Shown: positions 18,058 through 27,031 of the stretch, piece after piece
Numbering within the stretch: position 1 is the stretch's first letter
Layout: every line of letters begins with the position of its first letter
Origin: Sva-07 sp963793335
GTDB taxonomy: Bacteria; Actinomycetota; Acidimicrobiia; Acidimicrobiales; Ilumatobacteraceae
Direction: 5' to 3'
DNA: 64,000 nucleotides
Assembly: GCA_963793335.1 (NCBI GenBank)
Contig: CAWBZS010000001.1
Location: forward strand, 1,070,787 to 1,134,786
Notes under the pieces: model-generated
Told to the model about the DNA's origin: nothing
Database searches by the model: none
The model's input: the letters and a program-made list of their open reading frames with translations, nothing else
Program-made: the position numbers and the translations under genes

Positions 18058-18891
18058 TCAGTCGGCATCGCTCGGCTCGTCGAAGAGCGACGGTTGGTCG
18101 GACAGCACGGCGTCAGCTCCTGCCTCGATGAGCTTCCGGAGTGGCGCAGCCTCGTTGACGGTCCACGCAAAGAGCGGGAGTCCTCGTCTCGCTGCGATCG
18201 GGATCTGTTGGCGAACCAAGTCGGGGGAACCAGCGGTGAACAGGACACGAAGCAGCAGCGGCTTGAGCCGCCCGAGTGCGGGCGCGGCGTCGGGAATGAA
18301 CGTCATTGTCTGCACCACGTCGCCCGAGCCCCAGACACGACCGACTCGCCGTGCAGTGGGACGGGCGTGAGCCGCCTGCGGCACCGCTCCCGCAAGGGCA
18401 CGCGCCAGCACCGGGCTGAACGTGGACAGACAGGTGCGGCTGGCCACGTCGCTCGAACCGAACACGTCGCGAACCGAGCCGAGGGCGCGACCATCCTTCA
18501 CCTCGACGTTCAGCCGATGCTCCGGGAACGTTGCGGCGACATCGACGAAGCGAGGAACCGACGACGCCGAGTCGAGCTCGGCCCAGGTCGACGTGCTGAT
18601 CCGCCGTCCCGATTCCAGTTCGTCGTCGTGTGAGCAGACCAGCACCCCATCCGCGGTCGACCAGAGGTCGACGTCGAGCACCTGGGTTCGTGGTGCTGCT
18701 TGCCGGAATGCAGCAATCGTGTTCGGTTCGGTTCCAGGCCAGTACCCGCCCTGATGCGGAATCACCTGACCCGGACGAAGTCCGGAGACGAACGGATGGT
18801 CGCGGCGCCGGAGCCCTCGACCGGCCTGAACGGACCGCACGATGTAGCTCAGGAGACGAACCTGGCGTTTCACTCCGGCAACGAACGACAT
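18058..18891 (-). CDS. Glycerophosphodiester phosphodiesterase family protein
   Basis: The 277-aa protein follows the GDPD TIM-barrel pattern: PHQGG near residue 45 in place of the usual HRG, EPNTIAAF for PENT, DVDLWSTADGVLVCSHD for the metal-binding strand, NVEVK in the middle, and FAWTVNE plus GADAVLSDQP at the end. The HRG to HQG change and Asp instead of the first metal-binding Glu may alter activity. The enzyme would hydrolyse glycerophosphodiesters to glycerol 3-phosphate and an alcohol. The basic N-terminus lacks a clear signal peptide. It is likely cotranscribed with the upstream lipoprotein gene. Confidence 0.8.
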   Translation of the reverse strand: MSFVAGVKRQVRLLSYIVRSVQAGRGLRRRDHPFVSGLRPGQVIPHQGGYWPGTEPNTIAAFRQAAPRTQVLDVDLWSTADGVLVCSHDDELESGRRISTSTWAELDSASSVPRFVDVAATFPEHRLNVEVKDGRALGSVRDVFGSSDVASRTCLSTFSPVLARALAGAVPQAAHARPTARRVGRVWGSGDVVQTMTFIPDAAPALGRLKPLLLRVLFTAGSPDLVRQQIPIAARRGLPLFAWTVNEAAPLRKLIEAGADAVLSDQPSLFDEPSDAD

Positions 18892-18946
18892 GCCCCAGTC
18901 TCGCAGCTCCCAGAACCGCTCTGATCCCGATCGTCGCGGTCGATCG

Positions 18947-19798
18947 CTATGAGGGCAGCACGAGGGTCCCGCAGTCGAGTGTGGCGAGATCGCCGGCCTC
19001 CGCTGCTGAGAAGCTTGCCCCGTCGCCAGGACCTGGTGTCAGTACGCTTCCGGACAGCGCAAACGGCTCGAACCCGCCCTCGTACTCGTCGGCGGTGACC
19101 TGTTGAGCGAACAGCCGGTCGAGATCACCGACGACGTTGCAGGCCAGTCCGCTGACGTTGCCGATGGTCGCTCCAATCGGGAACACCGCGGGATCGGCGC
19201 CGACCGTCACTCGCGTCAGGCCACAGTCGGCAACGTCGTACAGACCCACCCGAACGGCGGAAGCGCCGCTGCCGACCGTGACGAACGCTTCGTCGGTCCC
19301 ATCACCCTCGACATCGTGTCCACCGATCGGCCGTGCCGGCGCCACCATGCCGGAGTCCATGATCGCCAGATCGTCGGACCCGCCAGCACCGAACTCCACC
19401 CGGACGTGCCAACGAGCCTCGGAGGGCACGAGATAGGTGCTCAACACGTCGACGAAACCGTCCCCGTCGAAATCGCCGTTGGCGAAGGTCGAGTCGATGG
19501 CTTCTGCGACGGGTGGCGATGCCTGCGGGCAGGCAGACGGAACCGTCGTCGGTGGGGGCGGCGACGTGCTGGTCGTCGCCGTGGGGGCCGTCGTGGTCGC
19601 GGCACCGGTGGTCGTGGTCGCGGCACCGGTGGTCGAGGGCATCGTCGACGGGCTGGTCGTGTCGACCGAATCGGTGGTCGTCGACTCCGGTCCAGCCTCG
19701 GGCTGCGAGTCGCAGCCAGCGCTCACCATGATCAACAGCGCGCCCACTGCCAACGATCGTCGCAATGTCGACTGGTTGGGGCTTCGGTTCGTGACCAT
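18947..19798 (-). CDS. Lipoprotein with Thr-rich linker and FG-GAP-like repeat
   Basis: The 283-aa protein begins with a lipoprotein signal (SAGC lipobox near residue 29) followed by a Thr/Ser/Pro-rich low-complexity linker of about 60 residues. The globular part carries NGDFDGDGFVD, a calcium-binding FG-GAP/VCBS motif, and a second weaker copy, GHDVEGDGTDEA. Such repeats build beta-propellers on cell surfaces. Two Cys residues in the C-terminal third could form a disulfide. Function is not known. It precedes the GDPD gene on the same strand by 55 bases. Confidence 0.7.
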   Translation of the reverse strand: MVTNRSPNQSTLRRSLAVGALLIMVSAGCDSQPEAGPESTTTDSVDTTSPSTMPSTTGAATTTTGAATTTAPTATTSTSPPPPTTVPSACPQASPPVAEAIDSTFANGDFDGDGFVDVLSTYLVPSEARWHVRVEFGAGGSDDLAIMDSGMVAPARPIGGHDVEGDGTDEAFVTVGSGASAVRVGLYDVADCGLTRVTVGADPAVFPIGATIGNVSGLACNVVGDLDRLFAQQVTADEYEGGFEPFALSGSVLTPGPGDGASFSAAEAGDLATLDCGTLVLPS

Positions 19799-20046
19799 CA
19801 GACCACCTCGATCTCGATGCTTCGGACCCTACGCTCTTCCAGCTCAGCCGTCCCTGGACCAACGTCCCATCTCGCCGGAACCAGCTCCAGGCCGCTCTTG
19901 GGGCGATCAGCCGATTGGGTCGCTTCGCGCTGCGAAGTTGAGGTACACACCACCGCTCCGCCGCAGATCGTCGACCACGTCGAGGTGCGCAAATGGCGGG
20001 CTGACAGGATTGACGTTGACACCGAGATCACCTACATTCAGGACCT

Positions 20047-23000
20047 ATGGGGGATGTGGATCATGATGTGGTCCACGCTGAGCCAAGCACTGCACCGGCC
20101 GGCTCATTCTTTCCGGTGGCCGACACTCCCCACCCCACCTTCGTGCAACGAAAAGCGACGGTCGGAGCGGTCGACGACCCCGCCGAGCTCGAAGCCGATC
20201 GCGTCGCTGATGTCATCAGTCGTGCGGTCGCCTCGGCCGGGCCAACATCTGTGGAACTCACGCCAGAAGGGCGCGTGCAGCGAAGCGCTGCGTCGCCGAA
20301 TCGCGAGACGCTCCAACGGCAGTCTGTTCCGGTCCGGGTCAACCGCTCGGCAGGCCGACCGCCCGGTGCGGCAAGCGACGCGACGCCATCAATCGGCGCC
20401 GGCGGCGGTCAGGTCGACGACGCGACGAGCCGCCGTATCCAACGTTCCACCGGCAACCCAATCGAGCCGGGCGTCCGACGCAAGATGGAGGACGCCTTTG
20501 GAACCGACCTCGGTCACGTCAGCGTCCACACGGGGAGCGAAGCCAAGGACCTGAGCAACCGAATCCAGGCCAAGGCCTTCACGACCGGCAGCAACGTCTT
20601 CTTCCGCGACGGCGTCCCCGACACGAACACCCAGTCGGGGGCACACCTCTTTGCGCACGAACTCACCCATGTCGTGCAACAGACCGGCGGGGGCGACGTC
20701 CAGCGCGCGATCTCCGACGACACGGGAGTGATCCGACGGCGAAACCTCGACGAAGTGAGCGGCGAACACGATGCAGCGAGCCGCCAGCTCAACGCACTCG
20801 AGCTCGAACTCGATGCACTGAAGCTCGAACTCGCATCTGCGAGTTTCTTCTCCAAACCGATGCTGAAGCACAAGATCAGCAAGAAGAAGAAGGCGATCGC
20901 AAAACTCCGGACGAGCCACGACCTCCTCGCCGACGAACTGGCGCCACTGCGCGCAGCCGACCAGGAGCGGCGCCGCCAAGAACAGGCCGAGCAACAGCGC
21001 CTGGCCGCTGAGGCACAGCAGCGCAAGGATGCGTCGCTCCAGACCTACGGCCAAATCGCCGCGAAGAACCTGGCGGCGCTCGTGGAGTACGTCACGCAGA
21101 AGAGTGACTGGCACGAGCACAGTGCGCTCACCGACGAACAGCGCGACCTCATTCGAGCGGTCCACTCGTTCGCCATCGTTCCCGGCAACATCGCCCCGTG
21201 CTCCACGTTCACAGTCGCCGACTTCGCAAGCGCCACGTCGAGTACACCCTTCGCCGCGCTGACCGGCCAACTCGACGCCTACGTCGCGGCGGCCGGCTCC
21301 CGGGCGTACCCCTTCGAGATCGGACTCCGATCGACGATTGCCGCGGCAGCGGCCACCGGTGCGGCCATCGGGCAGTTGCAGACAGCGTTCCCTGACTGGG
21401 TACTCAAGACGGCGATGACCGATCGAGCGCTCGGCTTCCTGATGTCTCGCAACCTCATTGCCGACCTCATCACCTACTACACCTTCAGCGCGAACCCACC
21501 GATCTTCCAGGCGCACGGCGGTGCCGACTTCTTTGCGTACATCGACATGCGCGGCGTCGACGGCGTCGACCCGGCATCGTTCCAGGGTGGGCCACTGAGT
21601 GCCTACATCCGCAACTTCCACCGCTTCGAAGCCGGTGCCCTGGGTGCGCTCGTTCGCAACTTCGCCGACACCTCGAAGGCCAAACCATTGACGATCGTCT
21701 TGCACGCCGCCATCGACCACAACGGTGCGTTCCACCGCGACCCGTACATGACGGCCGTGCTGACGAACACGAACATCAACGCCCTGCTCATCGAGGGCGG
21801 AACAACACTCGACGAGTACAAGAACCAGATCACGCCACTCGCCACGACGTACGGAAACAACGACAAGATCGACCAGGTGATGTTCGCCGGTCATGGTGGG
21901 TCACGCATCATCGAGATGGCGGGAACGATCAGCGAGAACACCGTCGAGACCGAGACCTACGGAACGATCCGTCAGGACGAGGAGGCCATCGACCTCAACG
22001 GTGATCTCGTCGCCGCCCAGGCGTTCTTCGACGAGATCCTCGCCAACATGGACCCGGCCGTCGTCGCTCCCGTCATGCCCGGCGGCCTCACCGGTCCGGC
22101 GGCACAGGCCAATCGACGCATTCTCTTCAACGCCTGCCTCACCAACTCGAATGAGGTCGGCAGTGGACTCGACCTCACGACCGATCGCGGCACCGCTCGT
22201 CGCAACGTCCGCGACTACATCACGAACAATTCGAGCCTCGCCACCTACATGCAGACCTATGCGAAATCGAAGGGCTCCGATGTCACATCGCTCGGCGCGA
22301 ACGCCTCGATCACGCAGGTCGACCTCATCGATGCCGGCACTGGCCAACTTGGCATGTTTGCGCCGACCGATCCGAAGGTCACGGCGTCGAAACTCGTGTA
22401 CATGGAGGAGGGTCGCGAGCCGCACGGGGTCATGCTCGCCGCGCTCGAGGCCTACTCCAGTGAACCGCGGCTGGCGCTGCAGGCAATGGCCCGAGCTGCT
22501 GCCGGAACGCCATCCAACTGGCACGAGGGCGTCATCAAGGGGGTGTACAAGGCCATACTCCTCGCGAAAACGCGGGACGATTTCGTCGACTTCCTCTGGT
22601 GGGCCTCGCACGCCGCTCACCGCATCGACGCAATCAAGAAGGATCGCGAATGTCGAGTCGCCGGGCTGGTGAGTGCCGTCAACACCCTCGGCAACGACGA
22701 CATGAAGGAGAAGATGATCCTGGACATCGCCGCGACCCCGGAAGGTCAGGGGACGGGAAAGCAGGCGCTCGTCATTCAACAGGTGTTCGAAGTCGAACTC
22801 CAGACCAACTGCAAAGCCGAGATGCTTCGGGCACTCGACACGATGACGGCCAAGAGCGCGAAGGACTACGTCGACATCAAGTACATCGACGACGACGGAA
22901 TGCTGGACGAGGCGATGGCGATGACGTGGACCGGCACGGGCAAGCGCAGCCTGGCACTCATTGGAATGCTGGACGCAGCAACACCGGCCGTGTGCCGCGA

Positions 23001-23355
23001 CTTCCTGCGCACGCTCCGTCATGCCGGCGCACCCCTGGTGGCAGGGCTCCCCGCCGTTCCCGAAGTCGATCCCGTCGCTCCGCAACCCCCTCCCCGAGCC
23101 CTGGTCCCGGAGGTCCCCGCCGTCCCCGGGCGCGAAGCAGTCGACGAGATCGCCGGAAAGCGGCCGGCCGTGCCGAAGGTCGACGACCTGCCTGCGCTGC
23201 CCGAACTCGCGGCGGTGGCTGCGCCACCACCACCGGAGCCCGCCAAGAAGGGCAAGCGCGGGGCGACGGCCGACGCTCCTGTCAGCCGGTCGCAGATGCG
23301 CCGGGACGACCTGGCCGTCCGAAACGCGACGAGGTGCAAGAAGTCGCAGCGGTGA
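20047..23355 (+). CDS. DUF4157 protein with possible clan CD protease-like core (eCIS-type effector candidate)
   Basis: The 1102-aa protein has several parts. Residues 1-150 are disordered with repeated QR pairs (VQR, LQR, IQR), typical of the leader of DUF4157 proteins. Residues about 152-215 form the DUF4157 domain, ending in HELTH at 204-208. Residues 235-345 are a charged coiled coil. Residues about 545-720 contain an HAAIDHNG strand, FAGHGG with His616 and FNACLT with Cys697, which looks like the His/Cys dyad of caspase/CHAT/C80-type proteases. The last 110 residues are Pro-rich. DUF4157 is known from extracellular contractile injection effectors and polymorphic toxins. No sheath or baseplate gene is nearby, and no signal peptide is seen. 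Confidence 0.72.
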   Translation: MGDVDHDVVHAEPSTAPAGSFFPVADTPHPTFVQRKATVGAVDDPAELEADRVADVISRAVASAGPTSVELTPEGRVQRSAASPNRETLQRQSVPVRVNRSAGRPPGAASDATPSIGAGGGQVDDATSRRIQRSTGNPIEPGVRRKMEDAFGTDLGHVSVHTGSEAKDLSNRIQAKAFTTGSNVFFRDGVPDTNTQSGAHLFAHELTHVVQQTGGGDVQRAISDDTGVIRRRNLDEVSGEHDAASRQLNALELELDALKLELASASFFSKPMLKHKISKKKKAIAKLRTSHDLLADELAPLRAADQERRRQEQAEQQRLAAEAQQRKDASLQTYGQIAAKNLAALVEYVTQKSDWHEHSALTDEQRDLIRAVHSFAIVPGNIAPCSTFTVADFASATSSTPFAALTGQLDAYVAAAGSRAYPFEIGLRSTIAAAAATGAAIGQLQTAFPDWVLKTAMTDRALGFLMSRNLIADLITYYTFSANPPIFQAHGGADFFAYIDMRGVDGVDPASFQGGPLSAYIRNFHRFEAGALGALVRNFADTSKAKPLTIVLHAAIDHNGAFHRDPYMTAVLTNTNINALLIEGGTTLDEYKNQITPLATTYGNNDKIDQVMFAGHGGSRIIEMAGTISENTVETETYGTIRQDEEAIDLNGDLVAAQAFFDEILANMDPAVVAPVMPGGLTGPAAQANRRILFNACLTNSNEVGSGLDLTTDRGTARRNVRDYITNNSSLATYMQTYAKSKGSDVTSLGANASITQVDLIDAGTGQLGMFAPTDPKVTASKLVYMEEGREPHGVMLAALEAYSSEPRLALQAMARAAAGTPSNWHEGVIKGVYKAILLAKTRDDFVDFLWWASHAAHRIDAIKKDRECRVAGLVSAVNTLGNDDMKEKMILDIAATPEGQGTGKQALVIQQVFEVELQTNCKAEMLRALDTMTAKSAKDYVDIKYIDDDGMLDEAMAMTWTGTGKRSLALIGMLDAATPAVCRDFLRTLRHAGAPLVAGLPAVPEVDPVAPQPPPRALVPEVPAVPGREAVDEIAGKRPAVPKVDDLPALPELAAVAAPPPPEPAKKGKRGATADAPVSRSQMRRDDLAVRNATRCKKSQR

Positions 23356-23441
23356 AGCCGTTCTTCGAACCGACCCATGACCTCACCCGCTTGCTCGACG
23401 GTCGGTGCACCGAGGCCGACATCATTGCGGCGATCGCCTGA
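23352..23441 (+). CDS. 29-codon ORF, or shifted C-terminus of the DUF4157 protein
   Basis: A GTG overlaps the DUF4157 stop as GTGA and opens a 29-aa frame ending LTRLLDGRCTEADIIAAIA. The same frame is open further upstream and reads like natural protein (KRDEVQEVAAVKPFFEP), while the annotated end of the DUF4157 frame is Arg/Lys-rich and shadow-like. The simpler explanation is a 1-base indel near 23310-23330, which would make this the true C-terminus of the large protein. A separate translationally coupled peptide remains possible. Confidence 0.5.
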   Translation: MKPFFEPTHDLTRLLDGRCTEADIIAAIA

Positions 23442-23442
23442 C

Positions 23443-24405
23443 GTGAGTGACTCGAACATGGAGAACATGGAGAACATGGACACGATCGACACCGCCGGCT
23501 TCGGTCGGTTCCTCGGCGGTGCAGCTCACAGCGATCGATGGTGCGCGGCGACCACTGGCGTCGCACACCTGTGGACCGGTCACGCACTGAACGAAACGGT
23601 CAGGATCCCGGGATTCATCGGAGGCACCCCCGTCCTCGACGTCGAGTCGGGCGCCGACGGCGCGTTTCTCGTCGGCGAGTGGTCGATCGATCTCGATGAT
23701 GGGCACGCAACGGGCATCTTCGACCGGCGCGACTGGATCCGCGACGGGATCGAGGACGGCAACGTCACACCTGCCGACTTCTCGGCCCAACGAATACTCC
23801 ACTCCGTGACGGGCAGGGCATCGGTCGTGCTCACGCGGCACCTTCAGCCGCGCGGGATCGGCGCAGACAGCGACTACCGCGGACCGGAGGCTCAGTTGCT
23901 CATCGTCGACCGGACCGATGCAAGTCTTCGCGGGGTGCTCCTCGAAGGTGACGACCTGATGATCCCGTTGTTCGATGTCGCCGGCGACGTCATCGCGACC
24001 TACGACGGCGACTCGATCACGATCTGGACGCTCGCCGGCGAACCCGCCGACCCGTGGGATCCCGATGAACCGATCGGAGCGCTCGCACTCGACCAGCGCG
24101 GTGCCTCGCTCGCCGTCGTGACGCACAGCGGACGTGTCGTCGTGTCATCGCTCGACGGCACCGATGCGTCGGCGTGGGACGCCCACGATGCGACGTGTGA
24201 CCTCGTCGTCTGGAACCGAGATGGGTCGATGTTGGCGACAGCGTCGCGCACCGGTGAGGTGGGTGTCTGGGATCGCGACGGACGTCGCCGCTCGCGTGCG
24301 CAGTTGCCCTCAGTAGGCGGCCTGATGTTCGGTCCGGGCAGCGACGAACTCGTCATCGCCGGCAACGTCGTCGACCAGTCGATGTCGATCCTCCACTTCG
24401 CCTGA
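23443..24405 (+). CDS. WD40/beta-propeller-like hypothetical protein
   Basis: The GTG at 23443 lies one base after the preceding frame and gives a 320-aa protein starting with a MEN repeat. An ATG at 23458 is an alternative. From about residue 180 there are four-stranded blade-like units with DGDSITIWTL, SGRVVVSSLDG and NRDGSMLATAS-GEVGVWDRDG, which match WD40-type blades. The N-terminal half has no recognised domain. Close spacing after the DUF4157 gene points to one operon, so it may be an accessory or immunity-like partner; that is inference. Confidence 0.65.
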   Translation: MSDSNMENMENMDTIDTAGFGRFLGGAAHSDRWCAATTGVAHLWTGHALNETVRIPGFIGGTPVLDVESGADGAFLVGEWSIDLDDGHATGIFDRRDWIRDGIEDGNVTPADFSAQRILHSVTGRASVVLTRHLQPRGIGADSDYRGPEAQLLIVDRTDASLRGVLLEGDDLMIPLFDVAGDVIATYDGDSITIWTLAGEPADPWDPDEPIGALALDQRGASLAVVTHSGRVVVSSLDGTDASAWDAHDATCDLVVWNRDGSMLATASRTGEVGVWDRDGRRRSRAQLPSVGGLMFGPGSDELVIAGNVVDQSMSILHFA

Positions 24406-24473
24406 CTCGGAAGGTGAGGCGCCGATGCGCTTTCGACGGACAGCGCTGCCTCGGTTGCGTCCGTGCGGACAGC

Positions 24474-24720
24474 TCAACGATCGCCAAGCAGGTTTGGGGC
24501 GCCCCTGGCGCGAAGTTCGCGATCGGCAAGCCGCCTGCGGGCGCGTGACCGCTCGACTGGCGACAGCTTGGGCTCGTGCCCCGCTGCCAGTTCCAAGACT
24601 GCCCACGCCGACGACGCACTCCATGGCCGGCCCGCGCCATTGCGACGGAGACGATCGATGTCGTCCCGCTCGATCACCCAGCTCCGCCCGAGCTGCTGCC
24701 CTGCCAACTGAGAGCGATCT
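24474..24720 (-). pseudogene. Fragment of a helix-turn-helix/excisionase-fold protein
   Basis: The minus strand reads QLAGQQLGRSWVIERDDIDR followed by GRPWSASSAWAVLELAAG and LSPVERSRARRRL. This is the wing and linker of actinobacterial DNA-binding proteins of the excisionase type. The recognition-helix start is missing: the frame runs straight back into the tRNA-Arg. The usual C-terminal half is also absent after the stop at 24474. It therefore looks like a remnant abutting the tRNA 3' end, the common integration target of mobile elements. The rest of the gap 24406-24736 holds nothing else recognisable. Confidence 0.55.
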
Positions 24721-24736
24721 AGCTGGTGTTTTGCAG

Positions 24737-24809
24737 CGCCCCTGGCAGGGATCGAACCTGCGACACACGGTTTAGGAAACCGATGCTCTATCCACTGAGC
24801 TACAGAGGC
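24737..24809 (-). tRNA. tRNA-Arg (anticodon CCT)
   Basis: On the minus strand a 73-base cloverleaf is complete. The acceptor stem pairs GCCTCTG with CAGGGGC. The D-arm reads TAGCTCAGTGGATAGAGC, the anticodon loop TTCCTAA gives CCT, and the T-arm holds GGTTCGATCC. The outermost anticodon-stem pair is a T-T mismatch, and no CCA is encoded. It reads AGG codons. Confidence 0.93.
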
Positions 24810-24897
24810 GGGGCCGGCGCGAACGGTGGGAGACAACCCACCAACGCCGGCGACAGCACCCGATTGTAGATGGCGACTCGACGATCGCCGCCTGCCG

Positions 24898-25765
24898 TCA
24901 TCGTGCCCGCGGCGGACGGCCGAGCACGGCGAACGTCACCGCGGCCGCGTGGCCGACGTTGAGCGAGTCGACGTTGGTCGAGATCGAGATCCGCACACGA
25001 TGCGTCGACGCTGCCATGGTCGCCAGCTTCGAGGCCGTGGCCCTCGGCACCGAGCACCACCGCAACCCGTTCTGGGATCTGCATGTCCCACAGGTCGACC
25101 GCGCCGGTATCCGGGGTCAGTGCCCAGGTCTGGAAGCCGAGGTCGCGCAGCGTGTGCAACGCGCTCGGCCACTGCGCTGCGTGTGCCCGGGCGACGGGCA
25201 TGTGCAGGATCTCGCCCATGCTCACCCTCACCGTGCGCCGCTGATACGGGTCGTTGCAGGTCGGGCTGACGATCATTCCATCGATGCCGAACGCACGAGC
25301 GGCCCGGGCAATGGCGCCGACGTTCTGGTCGTCGTTGAGTGCTTCGAGCACCACCAGGCGCCGAGACCTGCTCGCCAATTCGGTGACGGACGGCATGCGA
25401 GCACGGAACGCCGACGCGAGGCAACACCGGTACATGTCGAATCCGACGACCTCGGCGAGCACCGCCTGTTCGGCCACGTACACCGGCACACCCGCCATCT
25501 CGGGCCGAGACATCGTCGGGATGAACCGCCTGAGCCGTTTGGGGTGGAGCAGCACCGAACGCATGCGATGCCCCGAGTCGAGCATCCGGTCGATCGGGAC
25601 ATATCCCTCACCCATGAAGTACTCGTCGGTCTCCATCTCCGCGCGCACTGCAATGCTGTTCAGCTCGCGATAGTCGTCGAGACGCGGATCAGCGGGGTCG
25701 TCGATGTACGTGACACCGTCGACTGTGCCGCCCGTCGGCACCGCGTCGTCCGGCTCAGCGGTCAT
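24898..25765 (-). pseudogene. TrmH/SpoU-family RNA 2'-O-methyltransferase, frameshifted near 25030
   Basis: The first 245 codons give an SPOUT methyltransferase: an N-terminal substrate-binding part, then the knot motifs NVGAIARAARAFG and VVLGAEGHGL. The third motif, expected next, is found only in another frame as VDSLNVGHAAAVTFAVLG, ending with a TGA at 24898. The break lies in gccagcttcgaggcc (25024-25038); restoring two bases (a TC) joins the frames perfectly. In the given frame translation runs on to 24800, into the tRNA gene, which supports an indel. If it is a sequencing error, the gene is intact and would methylate a 2'-OH in rRNA or tRNA using SAM. Its start overlaps the small upstream gene by ATGA. 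Confidence 0.8.
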
Positions 25766-25920
25766 CGGTCCATCAATTCGCCGAAGGCCACACAGTCAGG
25801 GTTCTCACACATCGACGGCTCGCCAGGGGCTTCAGGCGGCAGCGTGCTGACGCCGCATGCGCCGCAGATCGGTGAGACATCTCCATCGTCGGTTTCGTCC
25901 CACAGATCGCTCACACCCAT
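25762..25920 (-). CDS. Small Zn-ribbon-like protein, 52 aa
   Basis: The frame runs from ATG 25920 (or GTG 25914) and its TGA overlaps the methyltransferase ATG as ATGA, so the two are probably translationally coupled. The peptide is acidic and has CGAC followed about 16 residues later by CENPDC, a four-cysteine pattern that could bind one zinc ion. It ends VAFGELMDR. No family name is known to me. Codon use is typical of the neighbours, and the coupling is the main argument that it is real. Confidence 0.6.
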   Translation of the reverse strand: MGVSDLWDETDDGDVSPICGACGVSTLPPEAPGEPSMCENPDCVAFGELMDR

Positions 25921-25953
25921 CAGTGTCGCCGCCGATGCGACGAAACCGAACGG

Positions 25954-26858
25954 CTACCCACCTGCTCGTTTGCGGGGATCGGCCGGGAACGAGTGACCTT
26001 CGACCAGACGCCGCGAGACCTCGCCAGCGGTCACGACGATGCCATCGAGGTCGTCGCTCAATAGCGTCGACGAGTGCTTGCTGGCTTCGGTCGGTAGCGA
26101 CTTCGATCTCGGCGCGGGCCGCTCGCCCCAACTCGGTGAGCACTCCGCCACTGACCCATCCTCGATCGTCGAGTCGATCCATCGCGAGTGCAAGGGCCTC
26201 GGGGGTGAAGCCCCGCGTGCCGCTGTATTCACCGTGAGCGAAGCCAAGCCAGAGCTCGGTCAACACGTTCGCTTCGGCGGCATCGAGCCCGGCTGCCACC
26301 AATGCGGCAAGATGCCCATCTCCACGATGCTCACGGACCAACTCGGCCGCCCGCCAGAGCCGGCCGGCCGACGAGTCAGGAACAGCGAGACCGCGCAGGG
26401 CGCTGAACAGCGGCCGCCCGAGCCCGTCGAGACGCCGTCGGTGGCGTCGAGGAGACGATCAGCGATCGAAGCACATTCCGCGTCCGTTGCCACGACGTCG
26501 AGACTCTCGGCGGCTCCTTCGGCCCGGGCGGCGAGGATCTCGTCACGGCCAACCGTGGCAACCCCCGCCTCGTAGACGGCGCCGATCATGGCCGGGTTCG
26601 AAGACACCAAACGTCGCCGCCACCACCGACGCGGTGGGCGTGCCGAGCGCCGCTGCGCGTCCCCAGACATAGCCGGGCAGGAAATCGACGCTCAGCGCCA
26701 TCAGCCGCTCGCCGGCTGCGTCGCGACCACCAGCCCTGCGTGGCGATCGGCTCGAGCGCGTCACGCAGGCGACGCGCCGGCGTGGGTTCCACGTCCGGCT
26801 CAGCGATCGCCCGGAGAGCGGGCCCGAGGAACATGGCCGCGATGTCGTCATAGGTCAT
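25954..26858 (-). pseudogene. SCO6745-like protein, broken by at least four frameshifts
   Basis: Pieces of one protein lie in order in alternating frames. The N-terminus MTYDDIAAMFLGPALRAIAE starts at 26858. Then LMALSVDFLPGYVWGRAAAL follows, then AMIGAVYEAGVATVGRDEIL, then LVREHRGDGHLAALVAAGLD. The C-terminus ends in EGHSFPADPRKRAGG with a TAG at 25954. Joins fall near 26740, 26598, 26430 and 26060. Together they match the actinobacterial SCO6745 family, whose REHRGDGH segment is diagnostic; the function of that family is not established. With one stop-free frame per piece, indels rather than substitutions broke it. Confidence 0.75.
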
Positions 26859-27031
26859 CGGCTGCAGTCTCCCGCAATGAACGATGTCGTTCGTCTCTGG
26901 CGGCGCACGAAACGCGAGCGAGCCGGTTCAGAAACACAGCCCTTGCCGAGCCCGTCGACGGCGATCGCGCCCTCCTACGGTGCGCCTCTCCCACCCCGGG
27001 AACAGCAACCACCACCACGGAGGAACCAACC

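Noticed and set aside
26588..27031. Upstream extension of the fasciclin lipoprotein
   Set aside because: It would remove the signal peptide from the N-terminus and overlaps the SCO6745-like remnant; a good ribosome site precedes ATG 27032.
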